A stretch of DNA of 64,000 nucleotides from Taeniopygia guttata (taxonomy: Eukaryota > Chordata > Aves > Passeriformes > Estrildidae), in assembly GCF_048771995.1 (NCBI RefSeq), contig NC_133026.1:98729501-98793500 (forward strand), given 5' to 3'. This document shows positions 36,000-47,200 of the stretch, piece by piece (position 1 is the first letter of the stretch; every line of letters starts with the position of its first letter). The notes below the pieces were generated by a model. It ran no database searches. It worked only from the letters and a program-made list of their open reading frames with translations, and was not told the DNA's origin. The position numbers and the translations under genes were made by a program.

Positions 36000-37560
36000 C
36001 CTTCGCCAGAATGATACCTAAGGCACAGTAAACTGCTCGCTGACACCTTGCCATGGGTTGGCAGTGGCGCAGTGCCAGTGCACCCATGAAAATGTATTTT
36101 TCTATATATGGCTACTGTATAGCTACTCTCAAATGGCTACTTTGAGACGTGACCAGAGACAGAGCAGAGCAGGCTCAAGCTTAGAAATAAAGAAAAAAAC
36201 TTTATTTACCTACACTATAATAAAAGGAACACACAGGAAACAGAATGAAAACCTTCTAAAAGATTCCTCCTCCTCCCACCCAATTTCCACCAAAGCACAT
36301 TGAGACAAAACCTTGGACTCTTCATCAAGTTACCACCCCTCAGATAATCAATTCTCAGTTCATCAAGGGGAAGAGGAGTCTCTCTTGTACCATGGTCTTC
36401 CACAGGAAACACAGTTGAAACCTCTGATGTTTCAGTGTCACACATGGCACTTCCCAGAGAAAATCTGCCATTGTGACATCTTCCATCCATGTACAGTGCT
36501 CTCACCACCACGCATGGACCAAAACTGCTTACAGGGTTCCTTTTAAGGATGCTTTGCCAAGTACCAAAATCAATAATTTCTCATTTTGAGACAACAGTCC
36601 CCCCTAATTTGAATTCCCCTGGGGCCAAGGGTCTTGAGAACAGAAATCTTCTTCCCTGAAGACAGAGGGCACCACCACACCCTCCTCATCTTCCTCTGTT
36701 CACTCCTCTCCTGCACATGGCATCACTGCAGCCGGTCATTCTCACTCCTGCACTGGCAATCACTGCAGCAGGTCACTCTCTTGGCTCAAACCATTGCATC
36801 CCCCTAAATGCAGTCTCTGTGTTACAGGAAAAGTGGTTCAGTCTATGGCTACACAAGAAGAAGCCCAGCCAAAATCCACTCCATCACCTCCTCCCACCTA
36901 GGATTCTTTTCCATCTTCTTCTGCCATCTCAGGCCCCAAGGTAGTCTCTCTTCTCTCTCAGATCAAGGAGGATTAATGTTTCACAAAGCTTTCATTGTCC
37001 AAGAAGGGCTTAAAATCTCGGCCTTCGAAGCTCTGCTCCCCTCATGAGGACTGAAATCTCACAGTAGATTTCCCAGGACTCCCAGGGCTGGGCACCTTCC
37101 CCTACCCCTTCCTTTTCTCCTCTGCCAGCGGTGTACTGCCGGCACATGATATCAAATTTCCAGGTGGCACGGGCTCTGTCTCCCTCTGAGGGGGGCTGGC
37201 TGGGGCATCTCAGTGTTTCTCCACCCTCCCATCCTGCGGGGGTCAGCCCTTCACCTCCTTCTCTGCCTCAGATTCCTGGCCTACTTCTCCCAGGCTGCAT
37301 GGCTTCCCCTTCCCCACCCAACCTGTGGCTGGGCAGGGGATGTCTGAACTCTTCACTGACCGGAACAAAAGACAGCATTTCCCTGAGAGTTCTCTGCTTT
37401 TAACCCCCTGTGTTCTCAGAGACGTATCCATATCTTCAGTGGTTGCACCAGATGTCAATATTCAAATCTGACCACTGATTGGTTTGACTATAACTTCCCA
37501 AGAAAAACTCACTTCCTTGTCACTTCCTCCGACACACCTGCTTTCTCAGAGGAGGTCAGT
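36000..37560 (-). mobile_element. ERV/LTR-derived block, minus strand (boundaries uncertain)
   Basis: Roughly 1.5 kb of distinctly GC-richer sequence that I recall as a dispersed songbird retroviral repeat. Read on the minus strand it has a CCAAT-type box (CCAATCAG, 37475-37482), a TTAAAAGCAGAGAA motif that could serve as a TATA-like element (near 37395), a long GC-rich body, and an AATAAA poly(A) signal at 36201-36206. That gives LTR-like order on the minus strand. The spacing between promoter-like and poly(A) motifs (about 1.2 kb) is long for an LTR, so part of the block may be internal or leader sequence. TCTGGTGCAACCACTGAAG at about 37437-37455 (minus strand) resembles the TGGTG start of a primer-binding site. 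No gag, pol or env homology was recognised, and all frames are under 100 codons. No convincing target duplication was found. Confidence 0.45.
36201..36206 (-). terminator. AATAAA polyadenylation signal of the ERV-like block
   Basis: TTTATT on the plus strand reads AATAAA on the minus strand, just inside the end of the ERV-like block. Single hexamers are common by chance; its position supports the orientation call but does not prove use. Confidence 0.35.
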
Positions 37561-37786
37561 TTAATGACAGCTCTATATGGTCATTACCACACAACCTCTG
37601 GTTGTCATAAGGGCTTCCAAAGCACTACTTCCACAAGTCATTACTTCTTGTATTTTCTCTGCTAATAGCCTTGGCAAATTAGGTGAAATTAAATCAGAGT
37701 GACAGCAGAAAAATGGAAGAAAATTAATTGGTAAATTCACCTGGACATTATCCGGTTTCACCTCATCCTGGAATATCCTTTGTCAG
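37561..37786. other. Unassigned segment between ERV-like block and poly(A) tract
   Basis: About 225 bases with no recognisable match, lying between the ERV-like block and a pure A tract. The minus strand is open for 62 codons (37573-37761). It could be further retroelement sequence or a small retroposed body whose tail is the A34 tract. Confidence 0.4.

Positions 37787-37820
<34 letters not shown>
37787..37820 (+). repeat. Poly(A) tract, 34 bases
   Basis: Uninterrupted run of 34 A residues, followed after CACCCTACAACCAC by a 13-base A run (37835-37847) and A/C-rich sequence to about 37880. It is the longest homopolymer in the window. It may be the tail of a retroposed sequence to its left or simple-sequence expansion. 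Exact length is unreliable in sequencing. Confidence 0.85.
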
Positions 37821-37821
<1 letters not shown>

Positions 37822-37880
37822 ACCCTACAACCACAAAAAAAAAAAAACCAAAAAAAACCCCAACACAACAACAAAACAAA

Positions 37881-38680
37881 AAACACAAAGAAAGCACATG
37901 TCTCTTTTTTCTGCCGGAACTGTCTTTGCTGTAACATCAATGGACAGTCTAGTGATGCACATTTCTTTCAGCTGTGACAAAAGAACACCACATGTTAAAA
38001 CAGCAATTTGCCATGCACTGATATTTGCCAAATTTTTTGACATCACTTCATCCATTATTGTGGATTATTCTGACAAATACCATGTATGTAACCTTCATGT
38101 CTCTTTTGTGTCCTTAAGCATTTTGATCATCTACTGAATATTAACATCAATTTAATTCAGTTGTTACTTTTTTCTCTCTTGAAGTTAATGAACTTTGTTT
38201 CTTAAGCTGTACGTCAATTTTCTGTGTGTGACACAGCAGTTTGGTACCATAAAAAGTATCTGTCTCTCTGGAACCCCATGGCAGAGTTGGATTTTAACGC
38301 TCTGCAACCATGGTTACACTCACTGTGCTTTCCTGGATTTCACTTAATTGAGAAACTGGCTTAACAGTGCTGCAGCAAGAAAGGCTATTCACTCACTTGA
38401 TCCTTCTATGTGGTAGTCCTTTCTTTTAGCTATTTGTTCTAAACAGCTCGAACCTTGAAACAGATCCAGACCATTTATGTGATTATGGAATTTATATTTC
38501 CTTTAATTAGAATTAGAGGGAAACAAAAGTTCATTCCTAAGTGTGCATTTGTGTTTGGGGCTAATTTAAGTTTAATTTCTGTGATACTTTCACATTATAT
38601 TTGTAACAGAAACATGATTTTTTTTTTTATACACTTGTTCATATAACATAAGAATGCACATTTTGAATAGGAAATATCAT
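37881..38680. other. Non-genic unique sequence
   Basis: No gene or repeat recognised. Minus- and plus-strand frames of 76-79 codons at 37825-38137 are chance-like. Confidence 0.6.
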
Positions 38681-38689
38681 AATAATTCA

Positions 38690-39130
38690 GCAAGAAAAGC
38701 AGAAAAAGAAACCAATGGGAGCACTTAACCCCCAGTCAGAAATAGTGGTCGCAAACCTTCCATTTGCTTTTAAGGCTTGTAAAGCTGTAACAGGCCAGAG
38801 GGAAAAATGGAAAATTATAGGCACAGATGGTCTGAGGCTGAGAGAAGTAAAGGTAACTGAGGAAACTCTTTTCAGAAACTGAAACAATATCATTTATGTT
38901 CTGGCTTTGCTTGGCTCTGGGCAGTTAAGCACAGCTGACTTTGAAAACTGGCTTGTTTTGAAATCGTGTGTGTTAAGAGCAGATTTACCTTTACAGTATT
39001 TTATCCTTACAATTCTTAATTGCAGCTCATTATTTTCAGCTGCATTATCACAACTAAATTTCGAGCTTGAAGTGCTGAATATCTTTTTCAGGCATTTTTA
39101 ATTTTTATTAACAAAGGATAATTGTACACT
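38690..39130. promoter_or_regulatory. Candidate conserved non-coding/enhancer-like block
   Basis: A homopolymer-free block of balanced composition, holding CAGCTG-type E-boxes next to TAATTG/ATTA homeodomain cores (for example CAGCTGCATTATCACAACTA near 39035-39060) and CACAGCTGACTTTG near 38930. This is the texture of vertebrate developmental enhancers. It shows no repeat family and no splice sites. Conservation cannot be judged from one sequence, so this is a lead only. Confidence 0.25.
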
Positions 39131-40054
39131 GTCATATTATTCCCTAAAAAATGTACAGAGAGTTTTCAGAAATTGTGATATTTTGGCAAGTAAAATAGAG
39201 AATACTAAATACATAAGTTAATATATAGTATGCTTAAGAGTTGAGCAAGATACAATTATTGCCAAATGGTTGCAGCACATTCTAAAAAAAAAAAAAATTA
39301 AGAGTTTAGGAAAAAAAATGCCTAGCATTGTCTTAATGGAAATTTTCATATGACAGAAGTCTTTGGATGCGTATCAAAGCCCCCAAGGCTTTGACAGGTC
39401 TTTAATGTATGTACTGGAATGTGGGGTGTTTTCCTTTGCACATTAGCAAGTAAGATCTCTCAGGTTGCTGGAATTATGACATGCAAGACCCAAAAATCAA
39501 TCCCAATTGCCGGAAAAAACAGATGTGCACCAGTGTGTATGGTCTTGATGTAAACACACATATATCCACACCTTGTAGACAAAGTAAGGATTTTGGATAA
39601 AGAAAGTATCCTTGAGTACTTCCATACCCAAACTCTTGTTATGGATAACTGGCAACAAAAGCTACTGTATGAAGACAAGCATTAATTATTGCCCTGAATT
39701 AAATATAAGCAATGTAATTAAGAGGTTATAAACAATTATTAGTTCAGTTACAATGTCAACATAGCCATGTCCAAATTAATAGTAATAAAAAAACAAACCC
39801 TCATTAGTAAGAAATTTTAAATGATTATTAAAAAAACATTCACCAGTCCCTCCTCCTTTTCTCAGCTGTGATGCTCACCCTTCCAGGGCTCTTTTGGGTC
39901 ACAAGGTTGATAGTTCAGTCTTTCCAAAAAACACTAGGAAAATGGATTTGCTGCAAGTTTGTCAGCATTCTAGAATTTTTGCTGAAGGTCGACAGTGTCT
40001 GTGATGGGGTTTTCTTCATCTCCAGTCTTGGGATCTCCTTGGGTTTATTGTCAA
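39131..40054. other. Non-genic AT-rich unique sequence
   Basis: Nothing recognised apart from a 14-base A run at 39284-39297. A plus-strand 67-codon frame at 39868-40071 runs into a T tract and is not a gene. Confidence 0.6.
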
Positions 40055-40069
40055 TTTTTTTTTTTTTTT
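40055..40069. repeat. T tract, 15 bases
   Basis: Fifteen consecutive T residues at the left edge of a GC-richer patch. On the minus strand it would be an A tail following that patch, which fits an old retroposed insert, but no duplication was found. Confidence 0.75.
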
Positions 40070-40640
40070 AATTGTAGTCCCAGCTTCCCTCTGAGGTCAG
40101 CGAGAGGTAAAATTGCCTGCTCCAGCCCTAGGTGCCCTCAAGGGCTGCTGTTTCATCCACTGACTTCCTGTCTTTGTCAGAATGGTGCTATATCAGGGAT
40201 CTCAGGGTGAAGCTACAACAGAAGAGGTACAGCCACTGCCCCTCTTATCAACTCCCAAACTAGGCCGAACACGGCTTTGGACACAGCAAACGTGGATGAG
40301 CCTTGTGTCCCTGCACTGTTGGAGCAGTACACAGCCTATGACCTCTTACAGCTCATGACAAAATTGTATTTCCTGGGCTACAATAGCAATGGTGGTGTGA
40401 TTAGAAGCAACTGCTGCTGGAGAATATGCTATTAGACACCACCACTTCTCCAAGGTGCTCAACCAGATATAAATGCTCTGCCCAGTGCTGGTATAACAGC
40501 AGCAGGGGCTGAGCCAAGCCACTTTCCAGGAACCTAACATGTCCCCAGCCACAGGAAGCGGCATCCTGGCAAGGACTGGGCAAAGGGAACCAAACAGGAT
40601 ATTGCTGGTACTTAGCTGGGAGAAGGGCTACAATAAAAGC
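40070..40640. other. GC-richer unidentified patch beside the CR1 remnant
   Basis: Less AT-rich sequence with short open frames on both strands (72 codons minus at 40346-40564; 60 codons minus at 40401-40583). I recognise no protein or repeat family. It lies just downstream, in CR1 orientation, of the CR1 3' end at 40726 and is bounded on the left by T15. It could be an older, highly diverged retroelement. Confidence 0.35.
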
Positions 40641-40725
40641 AATCTTAAATGAAAGGTACAGAATTATACTTGGGGAGATGGGGATGAGGCACTAATAAGA
40701 CTGTAGACACTTTATTAAGTTCTTT

Positions 40726-41290
40726 TCACAGAATCACAGAATATGCTGAGTTGGAAGGGAACTACAATGATCATGAAGTCCAGCTCCTGGCCCTGCACAG
40801 GACTCCCCAGGAGTCACATCATGTGCCTGAGAGCACTGTCCAAATGTTCCTTGAGCTCTGTCAGGCTTGGTGTTGTTAGCACTTCCCTGGGGAGCCTGAT
40901 CCAGTGGCCAGCCACCCTCTCAGTGAAAAAACAATTTATAATATGCAACCTAAATCTCCCCTGACACAGCTTCAGGCCATTCCCTCAGGTCCTGTCACTG
41001 ATCACCACAGAGAAGAGATCAGTGCCTGCCCCTCCTCTTCCCCTCATGAGGAAGCTGTAACTGCAATGAGGTCTGTCCTCAGTCTCCTCCAGGCTGAACA
41101 GATCAAGTGACCTCAGCCACTCCTCATGAAGCTTCCCCTTATAGCCCTTCACCATCTTTGTTGCCCTTCTTTGGACACTCTCCAACAGCTTAATATCTTT
41201 TGTTGTATTGTGGTGCCCAAAACTGCAGATGGTGTAACAATGGTTATCACAAAGTAACACCAAATAGTTGTTCTGAGTATTGACCACTGA
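40726..41290 (-). mobile_element. CR1 LINE remnant, 5'-truncated, minus strand
   Basis: The plus strand opens with two TCACAGAA octamers (40726-40741), the reverse complement of the CR1 3'-terminal TTCTGTGA repeat. This fixes the 3' end at 40726 and the minus orientation. Upstream in element orientation come the CR1-typical 3' untranslated sequence and the C-terminal part of the reverse-transcriptase ORF2 (40814 to about 41188). Similarity fades beyond about 41240. CR1 is the main LINE of bird genomes and usually inserts as short 5'-truncated copies without fixed-length target duplications; this copy fits that pattern. Confidence 0.92.
40814..41188 (-). pseudogene. CR1 ORF2 C-terminal fragment (dead)
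   Basis: Encodes the end of the CR1 ORF2 polyprotein, beyond the reverse-transcriptase catalytic palm, so it contains no active-site motif. The frame shows the family's LLESVQRRATKMVKG segment (about 41188-41144), then LFSVVISDRT. A TGA at 40985-40987 falls where the family has an arginine codon (DRT-R-GNG), most simply a CGA-to-TGA change at a methylated CpG. Reading continues in the same frame to a natural-looking TGA at 40814-40816, passing a GHW.RLPREV motif. Two small compensating deletions appear to shift the frame briefly near the EETEDRPHC residues. The 100-codon open frame at 40985-41287 includes about 33 codons of non-CR1 or badly diverged sequence at its start. Non-functional. Confidence 0.85.
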
Positions 41291-44200
41291 AGCCTGCGCA
41301 GCCCCAGTGGTTGTCTAATTTGTACTGTGATTCACAGATCCATGATTATGACTTCAGAATGTTTCTATGACCTTTATGAAAAAGAAAATCTGAAGAAAAT
41401 TGTTCAGTGTTTATTAGATTGTAAATTATAAAATGATATGAGGAAACTTCGGTCTTGGAATGCTACATTTAAGTGAAAGCATGTAACGCTACCATTTCCT
41501 AGGTCATGCCTTTTTTTAAGAGTTGTGTCCATTTACCATATAAAATGTCATAAAACTGTTTCTGCTAATGAGATTTTGAGTGTTGGTGCTTTCAGATACT
41601 TCTTCTGTCACAGAAAGAGTGATGCAACACTTAGACATGTAAAACAACTTGGGAACTAACTAGAAATCCAGTCACTAAAATAATGAGAACATCTGTTCAA
41701 CATCTGTTGTTTAACTTAATTTACTAGACCTGTGTACAGGAAAAAATAGCTCTCATTACTGGTCCAGTGACAAAGAAAGTAATGAGAAACTGATTGAAAT
41801 TATTAACAACTCCATTTCAGCCTAGTGCATGAGCTTATAATTTTAGTCTGGCATGAATCATTCTAATTCTGAATTTGATCATAAAAATTACTACTCTTCA
41901 GCTGCTTTTGCTATCACCACTTTGTATACAAGAAGCAAGTAAGAAAATGTTAAACATGTTTGAAGTGAACAATCATTCTTTTTAAACTTTGTTACCACTG
42001 TAAATATTTGAGTTCAGACTGAAATATTTTCTTTTTATTTCTCACATGATTCTGTGGAAAAGAATGTAATATTATAGAACCCAGACTGGTGCTAAAGTTG
42101 CCATTTCATCTAACTTGCTGTTCTATGGATATTTATAAAAATCTAAAGGGTTTTTTTTAATCCATTCTATCCACTGTAATTTAATTTTTTTTAAGTATGC
42201 AAGCACCATATTATCTCCCTTAACATATTAAAAGTAAACCATATAAAATATGAGATAAAATTATACCTCTCCTTCAGTTGTGTAAATATTTATAAGCTTT
42301 ACATGAAACATAACAGTTGCTGCTAATGTAGTTATTGATTAGTAAATCTCGTGTGAAAAAGTTGCATTAGTCTTGCATTAAAACACTCTGAAATGGATCT
42401 TGTATCACATTTTATCACTTTTTTTGCTCTAATGGGAGTGTTTTGGAAAGCATTTAAATTCATAACTAATCTTTCAAAGTTTTTTAATCACTGACTTTTC
42501 TGTTATGGAAATAATTCATAACTGAATCATATTTGCTGGGAAATAATGGATTCCTCCTACTAGAAAAGTTTTAACTTAAGCCCTCCACAGGGGCCCACAT
42601 CCAAAGGAAACCTCTCATTCTGCTGAGGCTTTTGTTCACTTAAGTAGAGGCATCATTTATGGGGCAGGAGGAAGAGGAGGTTTAGATAACAGAAATGCAC
42701 ACAGTGAGTAATCGTGGGAGTGCCTCCTTTTCCCTAACAAGAGTTCCCACATACTTGTTGAGAAATTGTGCAATCTGAGGACAAATTAGACCTCACACAA
42801 ATGATGGAAACATCTAATTTCATTTAAGCATGTCATTTAGGAAGCTTGATGAAAGTGTAGTAAATCCAACAGGTTCCAGCTCAAGAATGTGTTGGAAAAG
42901 CAAATAACTTTGTACCACAGCTCATCCATCTAGTGAGGAAAATTCACTGGATTCCACTAAGTCCAAGTTCAGTATGTAGCAGAATACAAGCTCAGTACAA
43001 AACAGAGCTTAGCACTGCACTTTATTGTGCAGATGATCCCAGACACACAATAATCATATGTCAGCCGATTTCCAGGTATTTCTTATGTGCTTGGATCTTT
43101 TTCCTTTTTCATTAAAAACTAATCTAAGTCAAATTGCCTAGTCTGGACATGAGTTGAGCACATTCAAACCAGTAAGTGCTACAGCTCACCTGATAAACTC
43201 ACAATGCTGTTGTAATTTGGTTTTGTATTTCAGGCCGCTTCACAGTGTTGTTGACATACCAGCGCACAAAATAAGCCAGATCAATTTAGCTGAATATTTT
43301 GCAGGGAAGCAAAGCATTAGCTCCCATCTGTTTCCCTTTCTCAATGTTACTCTTCTCTGGCACTCTGACCCAGAACACCAGCCACAGAGGAACAGGAGGA
43401 ACTGCTGTGCCACACTAGGCATGTGAGTGGTGTCAGCTCCAGGACATCAAGGAAAGGAGGGGTAACCCCAGGCTTTCTCCCTGGCTTGTGCCTGGACTAG
43501 GAAGGCACCATATGACTGGTGAAGGGGCACACACACCCCTGCCATATGGCTTGGCACAGCACATAGACATCAGGGCTTCTGTTCAGGCCAGGACTGCACC
43601 TATCTCTGGATTTTCCTCTGAATTAATTCTGAACAGAAAAAAAGAAGAAAGAGAGAATACAGGTCTTCAAGTTCTGGAAGCTGTGAGAAAAGTGTTCATT
43701 GAGTTATGTGTAATTAAGGTTCAATCTAATCACAGAAACAAGACTCTACAGCACCTGCTGCATGTTATGCCTGGCCCCAGGTTCATGCAATAATTCACAC
43801 ACTTCACAAAAAACTTGTAAAGTGAAGGAGACAAATTCATACAAAAGAGATGAAATTTTTCAAACCATCATCTACGAAAAGAGCTTGATCTGCTTTTACA
43901 AAAGTAGCAAGACTTTCTTCCTACACCTGCTTGTAATACTGATTCCTGACATAACCACAGTGAATTTCTACATTTCTGATTATTTTTGGTTTCTCTGAGG
44001 CAGATGGAGTTTGCCTTTCACATGACGTCCTGGGGGTGAAGGTTCAGTAAGGATGAACTATGCAATCTGCTTCACTATAACACATGACATACTGTTGATC
44101 AAAGAAGAATGTGTTAGGGACCAGATGTTGCAAGTAGTAATAACATGTCCCAAGCCTTGCTTTCACCTAATTCATGGCATGGTAGACCTAAAAATACCTG

Positions 44201-47200
44201 TAAGATGTAATCAATAGGGAAAAACGTAAGTGAATACCACAGAAGAAATATCTCAGTTAATTTTCTTCTCATTATTAATTTTCCCCTTCCCTATTTAAAC
44301 ATTCTGCTGTATTTCCCTCTTGTCTTTAATTTTCTTCATCATATTTTTATCCCATTAGGATATTTAACTTAAAATTGGATTAATAATTGCCTTTAATTTA
44401 TTCCTCTCTTTTAAAATGCATGGGTCCACTTTTTCCCCAAGAGGTACAACACTACTGAGTATTATTTCAAATCCTAAGGGAGTAGAGAATATTGCAATTA
44501 GTCAAACTCCCTCCCTTTGACTTAGTGTGGTTGTTTAGTTTTATTTATTCTGTAGACTTTTAATGTAGAATAGCCATTGGAACAGTTATGCTACCATGTT
44601 TTGAATCTGCTGAGGGAGTCTAGGGTCTAAGAGACAGGAAAAAAAACAGATATTCTTTTCATTTGTGTATTATACATGGATTTCTTATGTGATATGGTAT
44701 AATTTGATTTTCGTGTCACACTTTTCCATCTACCAAATTAATTAGTATGGAAAATCAGCAGAATATGATTGAACAATGTCAAGTTTTTTTTTACAAAAAA
44801 GATCTTTCCATCCATACCAGAAGGATATTCGGTCTGCAAGTTGTCTAAGACAAGCCTCTGACTTCTTTTTTTTCCTTGTGCTTTCTCTTTTTTTGTACCC
44901 TGTCAAGAAACAGTCCAGACAATTAGAATAATCTTTAAAAAACCAAACAAACAAACAAACAAAAACATTATCTGTGAGGAAAGCTATGAGGATTGTTTAG
45001 ACTAAAGAAGAAAAGGCTAACAGGAGAGTATGTTGAGAAGAGTGCACATTAATCTTTTCTCCATGTCACTACTGAATAGCATAAAAGGCAATGGATTTAT
45101 ATTTCTGCAAGAAAAATGGGGGTCAGTCATTTAAAAAAATACTCTAATAAAAAGGACAATGAATACTGGGTTATTGTGGAGCCTTGAAGTTCAAATATAG
45201 ACAAATGTCTGTCATAGATATTAACACTTTGGAGGACAGATTTATGGCCAAACTGATCTCTTGACTTCTCCTTTTGCCAGACACAATTTCTAAAACTTCT
45301 TTCTTTTCCTGAATCTTTTGCTCTCCTGTCTTATCTGTAAGAGGACAAAGAGACTGTTTCTGAAAAAGCACTATGGCTGACAGAACACCACAGGTGGGAC
45401 TATGTATGTATCACTATATATGCCACTGAAGTGCAATTAATTTATGTATTGCATCCTTTTACAGATATTTTATTGCAAATTCTTACCCAATACTTGCTAA
45501 CATTGAAAAAATATATTAGAAAAGACCATGTCTTAAGAGCTCTGTTTGATAATCGTTGCCTTTGTCTGTAATATAATATGAACTTCCTTTATGTTGTTAT
45601 CCAAACCATAGTGTCATCTCATATTTTATGGTCACAATCTGTCAACAGTCTTCTATCTCATTAGGGACTCAGTATAACTGGGAGTTCTTTCCTTCATTCT
45701 TTCTGTAAATTTTTTTTCCTTCAAAATAGATGAGAATCTTGGGCTTAAGATGGAATCCAGTTTGACTTTCTTGTTTTCACAGTCTGTTCACAAACTTCAC
45801 CTGCAAGTGAAAGAGTACCTACAGTCTGTCCCCCCCACCAGACCACAGCTTTCCTCTCTGACATCTAGGCTGCAAGACAGACTTGTCCCTAGGCTGTAGC
45901 AAGTTATGCTTGCAAATAATTTGGATTTTTAACAGGACAGTTTAAAATGCTGTAGCAAGAAACACTTCCAGCTGTTCACTGTGAACTTTTAAGGGCATAT
46001 ACAGATTCAGAGCTGAAGCTAGATTCTCTGCTGGTTGCTTGCAATCATTCTGGAATCTGGCATAAAACCCCTAAGAGTCAACAGTTATGCTGTGCACAGC
46101 AGTTGAAACACATCCTTTGCTTGGTGAGGGACGCTGGGAAGAGAGGAATTAGTGCAGCAACATCTTTTTCCAGTGTAGCTATTGGGACTATTGGCTTTTC
46201 AGAGTTGAATCATTCATTATACAGTGCTTGCTGAACCCTATCCCAGTGGGGGTTACTGCTTGCAAACTGCTTTGGAGAATCTAAGTAAATCAAATAACGT
46301 GTTAATGAGCGTGGTATAAATAGATAAATAGATTCGGCTGCTGAACATCTTTGTAATTTGTGAAAAGTAATGGTCTTCTGAAGCTTTTGAGGTTAATGAA
46401 AATAAATAGTGTGTGCTTAACATATCATTGAAGAAGGTAGTTCATATTAGTATCAACTTTTACTTCAAAACATATTTGTCCAGGAAAAATATGAAAGGTA
46501 TACCATATGGACATTTTCTGAACTCAGTGGGGGAAAGCATTGGAAGGTTTAACCCCTTTATCTTGGCATATTTATATAAAGCTAAAATAAGCTTCCAAGT
46601 AGAGCCTTAATAAAATGGAATACTTGTACCTCAGAGAAATAATACTGTAATCCATCACCTACTTTCCTTCCTCCTAATTCATGTAAGTAGTTTTCTCCTT
46701 TTTGGTTTATTAGCATAATAATATGGTATTTGTTATTCTGGCTTTGTTGGTCTGAGTAACAACATTTAATATTTGAGTTTATTTTCTGTTCCAATGTCCC
46801 TGTTGAGGTTTGTAATAGAGAAGAATTTATCCTTTACCTCTGCAGAGCAGATTTGTTTCAGTTTGGACTTCTCATACACAGTCCTAAAAAGAATTCTTTC
46901 TTATCTGTGAATTACACAGTTTGAGTTCACTCTCTTAATGAGTTTAGTAATACTAATTCAGCTGCTTAAACTATAACTGTGATTATGGCCCACATTGCAT
47001 AAAAAATAAGGCAGAAAGAGTAGGATGGTGGCTTACTCAGTGACATTAACAGAAATCAATCTTGTTTACCAGTTTAGATCTCAGTAGTTCATTGTCCCCA
47101 TATTCCCCCAGCCAGGTAGTATGAATACTCAGGAGGAAGTAGCTTTCTTTGCTGCAAAACTTCCACCGTCTACACCATTTCAGTACCTCACTGCACTGGA

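Noticed and set aside
36215..37458. Several 70-98 codon frames on both strands
   Set aside because: All fall inside the ERV/LTR-like block, overlap each other on opposite strands and show no gag, pol or env motifs.
37758..37940. Frames reading through the A34 tract as poly-lysine or poly-phenylalanine
   Set aside because: Pure artefact of the homopolymer.
39371..39391. 8-bp hairpin TCAAAGCC/GGCTTTGA
   Set aside because: Short stem, chance-level.
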